Position numbers and translations under genes: made by a program | The notes under the pieces: model-generated | Told to the model about the DNA's origin: nothing | Database searches by the model: none | Seen by the model: the letters and a program-made list of their open reading frames with translations, nothing else | Assembly: GCA_028386065.3 (NCBI GenBank) | Contig: JAKUCV010007109.1 | Coordinates: forward strand, 96,472-160,471 | Direction of reading: 5' to 3' | Source: Turnera subulata | Lineage: Eukaryota > Streptophyta > Magnoliopsida > Malpighiales > Passifloraceae | DNA length: 64,000 nt | Part shown: positions 9,929 to 21,224 of the stretch, in pieces | Layout of the letters: each line of letters starts with the position of its first letter | Position numbering within the stretch: the first letter of the stretch is position 1

Positions 9929-12900
9929 CTACTGGCCCGGATTCCCCAACAGTCGCTCCACTGCAGCATGGACGTTCCCTGCAGTTGCAACTAGTGCCCT
10001 TATGTTCTCTTGTGTGTCAAAGAAACCCATCTCTTGAAGCTGTGACAACTGAGTCGCATACAGTTCTTCTGGAGGCACTGATAATTAAGTATGGGAAAGA
10101 ATGAGAACAATGCAACTAGAAGGCACAAAAAAATAAATTAGTAAAAGCACAAAAAAATGTAGCAACCGTTGGATCTGTTAGGAACAGCCAAGCTGCCGGC
10201 CCCAAGTCCACCAAACATGTTCATCAGCATCTCCAATCCCATGTTGTTGGGCGTTCCTGCAATTACATTTTAGACAGTTAGACATCAGATAAAGTGCCAG
10301 ATACAGAAAAAGTCATCGACTAACGAGATTTGAACCGGATTTATGGGAATGTCATGTACACAGTATCACAGCTCTTATAATAAGAACACACATGCTTCGA
10401 CAACCTAATCCAAAACGGACATGCAGGACAAAAACATGAAATCATATTAAAACGTATGTGATGCCTTTTTGGCTGATGAACAGTGACAGTTTGAATCATA
10501 TAAACCCAATTAGAAAATTTGTACGTAAAAAAGAACTGTAGCATTTGTAAAAACATAACAGTAGCAAATCAGGTCATAATACCTGTGCCTGTGCCAGTCT
10601 GACCAGGTTCCCTACAAGAAAGGAGCCATGTGGTCAATGAAAAAGATAACCACTAGTGACAATTGATCAACATAAGCACTTATGTAGTCAACTAAAAAAT
10701 TTGAAATTGAAAAGCATATGGCAAATGTCTAATAGTTTAAAAATAATTTCCGTGGTTATTAACAAAAACTAAAAAGTTAAGAAACAAAATGAATAAGCTA
10801 TTAGCAGCACTTACTGGGTTGACTGCTGCCGACCAAGCTGAGATAGAAGTGCCTGCTGGAAAGATAGAAGTTGCTGAAAGGAAGACAATGGCAGAAATAT
10901 ATGTCAACTCTTAGCACCAAAATCATAAAGCATTCTCTTTCAGTTCAAGTGCTTGAACATAAGCCCTCTGTTGCTATTAAGTAATTGCATTAGATTATCA
11001 ACAGCCACAAAAAAGTAAAAGTCCATTAAAGGCCTAATAAGCAGACAACTTTAATGACTCATTTGCAACCAGAGAGCAATAATTCACATTTATATTTGTA
11101 TGTACGGCTATGGGTTGAGACTGGAAGAATTCTTGCACCTGCATTGTCTCTGGAGAAGTTAACTGGCGAAGAACTTCAGGGTTCTGCATCATTTCTCTCA
11201 ATTGTGGGTTAGAATCAAGCATGTTGCGGAGCTGAGAATTTGCGCCAAGCATCTGAAACCACTAATGTTAGTGACCAAGTCACTCATCATGAAATCACCC
11301 ACAAGAAAGGGCAATAAGTTGGCACCTGGTTCATGTACTGCGGGTTGGAAAGGACGCTTTGCATCATTTGAGACATAGCTGGATTTTGCATTAGTTGATT
11401 CATCAAATTAGCATTTGGCAAGGTACCAAACATGTTGTCGAGTTCTGGGAGACCAAGTCCACCAAGCCCAGCAGGTGACTGTGATCTAGCATCCCCAGCA
11501 GGAGTGGGCCTTGTTGTGTTAGTTTGTGCACCTCCAGCTATTTGTATCCAACAGTTAATAAAAAGTGTATGTTAGTCTACATCTTACTAGCAAAAGGATG
11601 CCCACAGTACACAAGGTATACAATGAGGTCAAGGAAGATCCATCAGCAGTGTAATAAGAAATGAAAGCCAAGTCGAAATAAATCAATGAAAAGAAATTGC
11701 TCAGATCAAAACAAAGAACACAGGAAGATCCACTAAAAATGGTTTACTCAAAAAGAAAGGAGAATGTTGAAAATCAGTAAAAAACTGAAAAATAGATGCA
11801 ACCTTTGGGTGTGTAGGGGGGAGAGAACAGCTTCATAATATCTTCATACTAAGATGTCCGTAGCTAATAATCCAATCATTTCCCAAATCAGTACCACATA
11901 GAGGAATCTCTTAAAGCCATTCCAGAAGCAGAGACTCACACACAGACTAAGACAAACAGAAAACAAGAGGGAGGATTGGAAAACAAGAGCCAGAGTAAAA
12001 TAAGATAGCCACAAGTCTACGCCAACTGATAAATCATTGCAGCAAGATAACAAGTGATATTTGATGAAAGCTTACTTCCGGGAGGACCCCAAGGGTTTGG
12101 AAGGGGATTAGTATTAGGAGCAGGCGAACCAGTGGTCGTTTCAGAACTGGCAGTAGAGGGATTGGTTGACCCATCTCTGGCCTGGGTGCCCAAAAGTGCT
12201 GCAAATGGGTTGCCACTATCAGCTCCAGTGTTTCCACCCATGGTCGTTGCATTCATGAATGGCTCTTGAACATTTTCATACATGCGCCTCAGCATGTTGA
12301 ATCCTTCAGGAGAAGATTCAATGTTGCTCATTGCCCTGTCAGTGTTACGCATCATCTCACGCATGAGCTCAGGATTTCTAGCAGCTTCAAGAGTTTGACG
12401 AAGAGTGCTGGGATCATTAAGTACATGTGCAAGCTCTGGATTTCTATCAAGAATTTCACGCATCTGAGGATTGTTCATTAGCAAGTTCCGCATTATTTCA
12501 GGATTATTAATCAGGTTCTGGACAACAGGTGTGTTCATGATTTCTCTCATAATGTTGGGGTTCCTAGTCAGCTGTTGCTGCATTTGCTCCATCTCTGGAA
12601 ACCCGGCTCCAAACAGGCCACCAGCCCCACCACTCCCACCCAAGCCACCTAAGCCAAGTCCAGGAAACAGTGAAGCTCCAAAACCAGATCCTCCAAGTGG
12701 ACCACCGTCATTGGAACCAACAGCTGGAGTACTGTTTGGAGCAGTATTGGCACCTCCAGTAGTGGTTGCAGCAGCAGTATTGGTTGACAAGGGTGGTGAA
12801 CCACGAACCAAGTGAACAGTGTGATCTGCCTCCAAGCCTATCGAACAAAGTGGAAGTAATTGGATGGAATGTTAATCAGTGATTACATCTATGGAACTGA

Positions 12901-13856
12901 AAAGTTACCAAAAACAAGGCTCATCAAAGTTAAAATGCCATGTTACCATATCAGCAGCAATAAAGACTAAAGACACAAAACAAGCCGCATATTACAGAAG
13001 TGAAGCGCCCACAAAAATGGGGAACAGTCGCCGGTAACTGTAGCTTTTAAACGGTAAATGCACAACCGGCAACCTTAAACTCCTTTATTCTTGTATCCAT
13101 TAACACTTTCCCCCAAAATAATACCAAAAAAACACCACCACCTAAAGTATAATTGAATTTCAGATTGACCTGGACCAAGTCAGAACCAAGGCCAACAACA
13201 TCCGCTATAATACATAACTTGCCACACATTTAACCTCCCGTGATGCTCAGCATCCTCTGCTGACAAAACAGACAGTCAAAGCTTCACTCCAATCATGCAG
13301 ACAATAAGATTTATCCACCGCAACATTATAATTTATCCGGCCAAGAAGGAAAAAAGAAAAACCTAACCGACAATATGATCATAATCATCGAAAGAACACC
13401 AAATGCATTTGCCATCCACAGTTCACACAGTATGATCACATTAGCTTGGAGACCTGAGCCAATATCGTCAGATTGCAAATTATCACGATAAGATCTATTC
13501 ACATCACATATCGCGGCGATAAAGGAACCAGCTCATTAGTCTCTGCAGCTAAACAACAACCGAACATTGCAGATCAACGAGTAGAAGAAGAAGGGGAGGA
13601 TCGGAATTAAAATGGATGTACCGTAGCTCTGCAGCGTCTGATCGTCCTTCAAGATCCGGCCCTTGTAAATCAGGCGCTGCTGATCGGGCGGTATGTCGCA
13701 CTCCTCGGCGAGGACGGCCTTGAAGGATCCGACGGTGGATGAGAGGGTTATCTGGACGGAGAATTTCGAGCCGTTGGAGCACCGGATGTTGACCGTGACT
13801 CCATCTCCGCCGCTCGTTTCGCTGACCACCGCGTCCACGGCTCCATCGCCTCCCAT
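9929..13856 (-). CDS. DSK2: ubiquitin receptor DSK2 (ubiquilin), 549 residues, 8 exons
   Basis: DSK2/ubiquilin shuttles ubiquitinated proteins to the proteasome; plant DSK2 also acts as a selective autophagy receptor. Exons in transcript order: 13622-13856, 12076-12837, 11326-11537, 11139-11252, 10815-10873, 10583-10611, 10167-10256, 9929-10077. All introns are GT-AG and the sum is 1650 bases. Domains: ubiquitin-like residues about 19-93 ([30 protein letters not shown]); a Gly-rich linker; STI1-type helical repeats rich in NP, such as NPNIMREIM and NPELMREMM; a second repeat block with NPQYMNQ; and a C-terminal UBA, about 502-549, with LQEMGFFD and RLLGNPGQ. The start is the ATG giving MGGDGAVD. 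The length and the UBL-STI1-UBA order match the plant family. Both binding domains are present, so it should be functional. Confidence 0.95.
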
Positions 13857-14233
13857 GGTCTCCCTTCCCAGCTCGGGAGACAAACAACCAGAAAACCAAA
13901 AATAAAAAGAAAATGGAAAAAAAAAACAAGAGCAGAAGAAAACGAAAACTACTAACAGAAAAAAAAAAAATAGGACGAGAATACGCGAAACCCTAACCCT
14001 AGAAATGATCCTAATAATAATCGAAACGGAAATAAAATGGGAGAGAGCTTTGTTCGTTGTGTGCGTTGCAATTTGTGACAGTAGAAATGAAGGGGAAAAA
14101 AAAAATGGACGAGGAGGGAGAAAGAAATGTAAAAGAAAAAAATTAAAATAAAATAATAACAGAGAGGGAGAGAGAGAGGAAAAGGTTAAAAAAGATTTTA
14201 AAAAATAAAAGGTAGAGTGGCGAAGAAAATGAA

Positions 14234-14243
14234 TTTATATATA
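14234..14243 (-). promoter_or_regulatory. possible TATA box of DSK2
   Basis: On the minus strand this reads TATATATAAA, about 380 bases upstream of the DSK2 start codon. Between it and the gene lies a CT-rich stretch (minus strand, about 14160-14180), the pyrimidine patch often seen in plant leaders. The long leader this implies is unproven. Confidence 0.35.
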
Positions 14244-14249
14244 CGGTGG

Positions 14250-15180
14250 GAAAATATGGAGGGTGACTTTGCGCACCGGGGCGGTAAACTTAAAGGCTTT
14301 ACTTGTGTTGTGTGGGTGTTTTGTGTGTTGGGGTGTGGGGCGTGCAACTTTTATGGCGCGAGTGTGTGTCACGCTCTCCTGGTTACTTTTGGCGTTTTTT
14401 GGTGTCGAGGGAGAGACAAGGAGGAGTGTGTCTCGGGGTTGGGTTGGGGAGATTGTTATACGCTCTTTTGGGTGGCGCGTGAGTTAATTTTCTCACAATA
14501 GGAGGGGGTTCTTTTGTAATTATTGATGGTGGGTGATGGTTTTGTTAGTATTTGGGCCTCTTGCGAGGAAGCTTCTTTAATTTGTGGAGTCTTTTTATTT
14601 ATTATTATTATTTTTTTTACGGATTAGTTGTGGTAGTAAGTAGGAGTGAGGAGGGGGAGTCGTCTGATCCAATAATCCCCGTTGTTTCGTTTTTATTTCC
14701 CATTGCCGTCGGAGGTGGCTTTGCCCTGTGGATTAATTAATTCTAACACCCCCACTAGCAAATCGTTCGTTGGAATCTTAGTGTATCTATTTCATTTAAA
14801 AAAAATGATGAATCTGGGTGTATCTGTAATTGTTTTTGTGAAATCATAAATCATATCTCAGTAATCAGTTTCTAAAACGAAAAAAAAAAGAACAACATGA
14901 GAAAACAGTAGAAATCTCCATAATAATATTTTAAGAGTTATCCTCTTCCCCTCTTTTCGTAGGCAACAATCGGTATGGCGATGCTAAAAAAGAAAAAATC
15001 CATATCGCATTGTTTCTATAGTCAAATATGTACTACTATCACATTGCTTATATTCTAACAAGACTTCTATCTATGCATGCACATGCATTCAAACAATTGC
15101 CATTACAGTAAACATGTCTTGTCTCTGTATTCGGAGCAATGACATATTCAGGAACTGTATATTTCAAATTGTGCCAATAA
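14250..15180. other. intergenic region upstream of DSK2, nothing recognised
   Basis: GT-rich then AT-rich DNA. Only short open frames, none like a known family. It probably holds distal promoter sequence of DSK2. Confidence 0.5.
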
Positions 15181-15199
15181 ATTGTTGGGCAAGTGACTT

Positions 15200-16052
15200 G
15201 GGTCCGTGCGGTCGGTTTCGACGGATTTGCTTTTTGGTGTTGTTGTTGATTATGTGATGGGCATACAAGGGTTTGGAATTAGAGTATTTTTGCTCCCTTT
15301 TTGCCTTGGTCGGTATGTCTGCCGGTGTCTTTCCTTCGTCCTCGGGGATGGATGAGTTGTGTTACTCTTCTGTGTTGAGTCAACTCATCGTTAGTTGGAG
15401 GCGGAGTCTTGGAGTGTGCTAGAGGAGTTGTGGTGGCATTCATGTGTTTCTTTGGCAGGTGGGTCATGATTGGCTTATGAGTAATGTTGAGTGTTGCTGT
15501 CGTCATTTGGCTATTATGGATCTTTGTCTTTGGTGTCAGTTGGAGCTAAAGATTGTTCTGTATGTTCTATGTGATTGTTCGTTTGTCCGGCAGTTATGGA
15601 GTAGGGTTGTTATGCCTCAAGCATTCTTCAATCCACATTTAACGAATTGGGTACTTTTGAATTTGAAGGGTGTTTTTTTTTTACTGTCGAATATGGGAAT
15701 TTTTTTAACATTATTATCGTGGTAGTGCCCTAATGATCTTGCTTTTAGCTTGGTACGTAGTACATCCTTAGTTGTCTTCTATCGAGTGTTGGGCCGGTGT
15801 CGGGAGGTGAAGGTTGCTTTGGAGGTGTTATATGTTAGCTAGCTAGGGCCTCATCGTCGGGAGGAGTATGTGGTGGCTGGCGTTGTCCTCCCAAGGTTGG
15901 ATTAGATTGAATACATATAACGCTTTTAAAACGTTGGTCTAATCTGCTAATATTAGTGGAGTTATCCACGAATATTTTGGCTTGTGGCTAGGGGTTTTGA
16001 ATTTTATATTGGTGTTTGCCTTGCCTTGTGTCATGAGTTTTGGGGGTGTGTG
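15200..16052 (+). pseudogene. LINE remnant: zf-RVT region, left part
   Basis: The plus strand around 15440-15620 translates to a decayed zf-RVT region of a plant non-LTR retrotransposon: the signature LCLWCQLELKIVLYVLCDCS follows FLWQVGHDWLMSN and precedes FVRQLWSRV, resembling the Cys-x2-Cys...His-x4-Cys arrangement with the first Cys pair intact. Frames are broken. The sequence is interrupted at 16052 by the hAT transposon and resumes at 20048. Confidence 0.6.
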
Positions 16053-16955
16053 CAGAGGCGGAGGGAGGGGGTGGGGGCCCACTGTTCATAAAATTACTGT
16101 TCACTATTAATTAAATAAAAAAAATACTATTTATTAAAATTTGGGAGGAAAACAGCCTGTCCATAATTCTTTTTCAAATGCCACCACAATAGATTGCAGG
16201 TAAGAGAATCTATTGAAGTTTTTAATTATTCCTTTCAATTTCGTATTCTGGATGGATTTTGATGCACTAATATTTCGTTGGTTTGAGATGTGTGATAGTG
16301 GGATTGATTGATTGATTGATTAATATGTCTTAATTACTTTCCAATTTGTAGCTCAGTTGGATTGATAGTGATTCATCTCATCTGGGTTGTTCTGGTTTTT
16401 GTCAATTTCATGGGTTTTGGATTGGATGATTAGATTTCTATATGATGATTGTGTGGTAGTGTCTGCAGCCTTCGAGCCCAGATAGTGTGTTCTTTATTTC
16501 TTTAACTTGTCTTGATTTCAACTTTCTAACAATAATTGATGGGTTTTTGCCTGCTTTTATAGTTTGTTTCTGTCCATCTTTTTGTTGGTTGTGGTGTTTG
16601 TTTTTGATTTGAAGGATTAGTTTTGGACGGCAGCTTCTGTTGAGTGGAAAAGTAAAGATTTCATTTGTGAATTACTAATACTTTAAACTATAGAAGTGAG
16701 AATGAGCGGGGCACGTGGCTTTTGATTAAATTATGTAGATGTGCTATTAATAATGCCCCTAATGTGAAGTTGTCATCACCTGCTAATCGGCTGTTCTTTG
16801 CAGCTTAAGTTTTTATTATAATTACCGGGATTACAATTTACCCATTGGATCATTCATTTCATTCGGGTCTGTTTTTGTTCCTTATGTGCTTTTGATTTGT
16901 GGGTGATCTGAACTTCCATGTTTAATCGCTTGTTAATTTTGTTTTGTAGGTTGAA

Positions 16956-19567
16956 ATGTCAAATGTAAGAACCATTCACTCATTTTTCAAGAGAAAAGAA
17001 AGGGTGGATGACATTTCAAATTCACCATGTCACAATCATGAAGGGCAAGTTCGCAAAGTTTCAAGAATCGAGCATGATGGGCCTAATACTGTTGCTGCAT
17101 TTGTTCGTGATCCTGATATGCCTAGTACTAGTGCTGCTGCATTTGTTCGTGATCCTGATATGCCTAGTACTAGTGTTGCTGCTTTCTTTTGTGATCAAGA
17201 AATGCCCAATGCTGATGTCGCTGCTTTGGTTCGTGATCCTGGTATGCGCCCTCAAATTTGTGAATATCCTATTAATCAACGTGATGAAATTAGAAGAGCA
17301 TATATCAAATTTGGTCCTTACCAGCCTATTCAGTTACAATATCCTTCTTCTGGCCAAGTTAATCATCTTCGTAGATTTCAACCTCGTTGGTTCAAGAGCT
17401 TTTCATGGCTTGAATACTCAGTTGACAAGGATGCTGCTTTCTGTTTTCCATGCTATCTTTTTGGCAAACAAGAGTATAATGCTTTCACAGTTCGAGGTTT
17501 CAGAAATTGGAAGAAGGTAAATTGTGGAAAGGATTGTGCTTTTCTATGTCATATTGGAAAGCATTCGAACTCAAGTCATAATAACTCAGTTAAATGTTTG
17601 GAAGAGATGCAACAGGAATCTTGTCACATTGAGAGAGTTATAGAAAGGCACACTACGCAACAGATTTCAAACAATCGCATGCGTCTTAAAGCCTCTATAG
17701 ATGTCATTTGTTGGTTAACATTCCAAGCATGTGCATTTCGAGGGCATGATGAGCAACCAAATTCTAGAAATCGAGGTAATTTCCTCGAGATGATTGAATT
17801 TCTAGCATCTTACAATGAACAAGTGAAGGATGTTGTGCGAAATGCTCCTCAAAATGCTAAATACACATCTCCTGCTATTCAAAAAGAAATTTTGCATGTT
17901 TTTGCTATGAATGTGCAAATTGCAATATGCAAGGAGATTAGTAGTGCAAAATTTTGCATTATTGTTGATAAAGCTCGTGATGAAGCGAGAAGAGAACAAA
18001 TGGATATTGTGGTGAGGTTTGTTGATGAAGTTGGAATTGTTCGGGAGCGCTTTCTCGATTTGGTTCATGTCAAGGATACCAATGCTTTAACTCTAAAAAG
18101 TGAGATATCTTCTTGCTTATCTCATCACAACTTGAGTATTCAAAATATTCGAGGTCAAGAATATGATGGAGCAAGTAATATGCGTGGAGAATGGAATGGA
18201 TTGCAAGCTTTGTTTCTTAGTGACTGTCCCTATGCATATTATGTACATTGTTTGGCTCATCGTTTGCAATTAGCTCTTATAGCAGTAGCAAGAGAAGTTG
18301 TGGAAGTACACACTTTTTTTCAGAATCTGAATTTTATTGTCAATATCGTTTGTGCTTCCTCCAAGCGTAATGATCAGTTGCATATTGCCCATGCCAGTGA
18401 AATAGCTCATTTGATAGCTATTGAAGAACTTGACACTGGTAGTGGTGCTAATCAAATTGGAAATTTACAGAGACCAGGAGATACTAGATGGAGTTCCCAT
18501 TTCAATTCTCTTTGCAGCTTATTCAAGATGTTTGGTGCTACTTGTACAGTCTTGGAAAGCATTGCTATTGATGATTCATCATATTCTCAAAGAGGTGATG
18601 CTACTTATGCCTTAAAGCAAGTGTTATCATTTGATTTTGTATTTGTCTTGTACTTAATGAAGGAAATCATGGGTATTACGGATCTCCTTTGTCATGCTTT
18701 ACAACAAAAGTCTCAAGATATATTAAATGCTATGCATTTAGTTTCTACCACTAAAAGCTTAATTCAAAAGCTTAGAGACGAAGGTAATTAGGAGTCACTT
18801 TTAAACAAGGTTACATTATTTTGTAACACTCACAATATCCAAGTACCCAACATGAATGATTATTTCTGTGATGTGGTTCGTGCTCGTCGGAGAAAGGATA
18901 AAGTGACTGTGCAACATCATTTTCGCATAAATATATTCACTGTGGCAATTGATCATCAACTCCAAGAGCTAAATTCTCGATTTAGTGAGAAAGCAACTGA
19001 ACTTCTTACTTTGAGCTCTGCTTTGGATCCAAGAGATGATTACAAATTGTTCAAAGTTGATCACATATGTAATCTTGCTGAAAAGTTTTATCTTATAGAT
19101 TTTTCTGAGCAAGAAAGAGAACAATTAAGGTACAAATTTTTGCATATGCTAGTGAGTCTTAATTATTTGAAAGGTTTGACACTTATGGTTCTTTGTGATT
19201 TTACTCAAGGTATGAGCTGCTGCACTATAGTGAAGACGTACCACATCATCCAAAATTACAGGATTTGTCTACAATTTCTGAATTATGTCAAGGTCTAGTT
19301 AAAACTGGAAAATCAAAAATCTATCCATTGATTGATAGATTAATTCGAATTGTTTTGACTCTTCCTGTTTCAACTGCAACAACTGAAAGAGCTTTTTCTG
19401 CAATGAAAATTGTGAAAACAAGGCTTCGTAGCAAAATGGAAGATGATTTTCTCAAAGATTATCTGCTCATGTACATCGAGAAGGAAATTGCAGAGAGCTT
19501 TACAACTGATATGATTATAGATGATTTCTATTCAATGAAGCACCGTCGAGCACAACTTATGATATGA
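16956..19567 (+). pseudogene. hAT transposase (TTF zinc finger, DUF4371, hAT dimerisation), broken
   Basis: Transposase of the ZMYM1-like hAT group. The first frame (16956-18791, 611 residues) starts MSNVRTIHSFFKRKE, has a TTF-type zinc-finger region (SWLEYSVDKDAAFCFPCYLF) and then the DUF4371/RNase H-like core. It stops at TAG (18789-18791), where the family usually has Trp. The same frame continues at 18852-about 19200, then a frameshift leads to the C-terminal hAT dimerisation domain (LPVSTATTERAFSAMKIVKT), ending at 19567. So there is one nonsense change and one frameshift. A likely leader intron runs from donor CAG/GTAAGA at 16200 to acceptor TTGTAG at 16949, seven bases before the ATG. 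The N-terminus has four 14-residue repeats. Confidence 0.9.
17091..17258 (+). repeat. four 42-bp (14-codon) repeats in the transposase N-terminus
   Basis: Units begin at 17091, 17133, 17175 and 17217 and encode VAAFVRDPDMPSTS, AAAFVRDPDMPSTS, VAAFFCDQEMPNAD and VAALVRDPGMRPQI. The last unit runs straight into the conserved family motif before YPINQRDEIRRAY, so the array looks like local expansion of a conserved motif. The period is an exact codon multiple, and the frame stays open. Confidence 0.92.
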
Positions 19568-20047
19568 AGTAAGTTTCACTTAATTTGCCTTACAAATAAT
19601 TTGTTTTGTCTAAATTGGTTAAAATTTTATTTATAATTTGATTTTTTTTTGTGTTGTTAGGTGAAATTAGACTACTTTCCCTATTGTATCTTTTCTTCAG
19701 TTTCATCATCAAGTGACAGTCCCTGGACCATTAAAGATTGAAGTACCTACTTTTTGTTGCTAAATCATCTTATCTATAGTCTTCTTTTGTGCTATGTTGG
19801 TGATGCATTCTCAATGGAAGCACATCCTTTTGTTGCTATCATACTTCAAATCGAATGACAATTCTCAATGGAGAGCACATCATGTGGTTGTTGCAATGCT
19901 TCAAATTGAATCATATTTCGGCAAGGTTAGTTTTCTTTATCAATCTTGATCATAGGTTAATTCTTTAATTTTAATATTTTATATTTAAAAATACAAATTT
20001 ATGCTTGCCCCTCCCCCCCCCAAAATGTAATCTTGGCTCCGCCCCTG

Positions 20048-20290
20048 GGTGTGTGGGTGAGGCTCATTCTTGTTTGGGATTCTGGATTTGGTCAGTTGGT
20101 TTGGAGGTTAATTTCTAGTTTGTGCTGGATTGCTTACACCCTCTTACCGATTCTTTTATTTCACTACAGGGTGTTGTTGTCTGCGTTCAACAACTTTTGG
20201 AAAGTGATTAGATGATTCGTCGACAGGTTGGGGTTGCTCATATTTACCAAAAGGGTAAATTTGTGGCATGCTTTGACCTCTTTTGCATAA
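20048..20290 (+). pseudogene. LINE remnant: RNase H-like, right part
   Basis: Continuation of the LINE debris after the hAT insertion. Broken frames give VQQLLESD and then VAHIYQKGKFVACF, resembling the end of a plant LINE RNase H domain (HIYREGN...AD type). The key final acid is not retained. Confidence 0.45.
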
Positions 20291-20399
20291 TCTCTTACCT
20301 TACAAATTCATTTTTTATTTGATCTGCCTACTAGTATTCTTCCTTTGTTACATTGTGATGTTTTCTTCTTTTTTTTAGGTCAAGAAGGAGGCGCAGAGC

Positions 20400-20880
20400 C
20401 TATATTAAATCAGGAATGAAAAACAATTCGGGGCCAAAATATCCTTATAGAGAGAGTCCTGCATAAGCAATGGGAAACAAACCCTTATAGGAACAAGTTC
20501 CTGGTAGCCGACATCCAAAGTGAGACCCACGTTTGTAAAAAGATCCGCAACTTTATATAACAGTTCTTTTAAGGCCAACAACAACGGGTCCCTAACTAGA
20601 CTACACCCATCCACAGAGAGAACAATCACTAAAGCTGCAAACTCCATCTCAATAGTCACTTGGTCGAAAATTCAGCCTCCAAATCAATCTAACACCATAA
20701 AGGGCAGCCCAACACTTAGTAGTAGACACCTAGCATAGCCCAAAATTAGCGGAAAAACCTGAAATCCAACGACTTGAAGCACCTCTAATAGCTCCACCTG
20801 CACCTGCCAGCCCCGATTATCTTTTGATGCTCCATCTGTGTTAATCTTAATTCAGCCTTTTTCTAGAAAAATACGTGGAG
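20400..20880 (-). pseudogene. second LINE RNase H remnant, opposite strand
   Basis: The minus strand translates in fragments to an RNase H-like tail: an ISGFSANFG region, then DPLLLALKELL and VADLFTNVGLTLDVGYQE. This follows the usual order of plant LINE RNase H. Several stops break the frame. Its orientation is opposite to the remnant ending at 20290, so two separate insertions or an inversion are required. Confidence 0.5.
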
Positions 20881-21224
20881 GAGAGTGGGCCCAATGATGG
20901 GCCACAAGTATGGCGGCGAAACTCCACTAACATATCCCAGCCCAATTTCCTGCAGGCCCTACCAAGTAGTAAAACCCAAGTAATAACCTAAACGGCTAAA
21001 CCAAAAACCAATACCTTCTTGATTCAGTGATTCATCCTTGATGTTTTGATGATGGGTTTGTTTATATTTTTTCACGCACCATAGACTCGTAGAGAGATGC
21101 ACACGGCAATGGCTCCCCACTCTTAACGGCTCCTCTTTATAAATCCACCACTGATATATATAGATTTAAATTCACACAACACTGGCCGCTGGCGCCATAA
21201 TCCTACCATACTCTCTTCCTTCCA

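Larger units (their letters stand above)
16053..20047 (+). mobile_element. hAT transposon, 3995 bp, perfect 8-bp target duplication
   Basis: The left end is CAGAGGCGGAG and the right end CTCCGCCCCTG, inverted termini with one mismatch. The 8-mer GGTGTGTG flanks both sides (16045-16052 and 20048-20055). C-rich and G-rich runs just inside the ends (a run of Cs near 20010-20020) are usual for this group. The only gene is a ZMYM1-like transposase, now broken. The element sits inside an older LINE remnant, so it inserted later. The perfect duplication suggests moderate age; the transposase lesions mean it would need a transposase supplied elsewhere. Confidence 0.92.
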
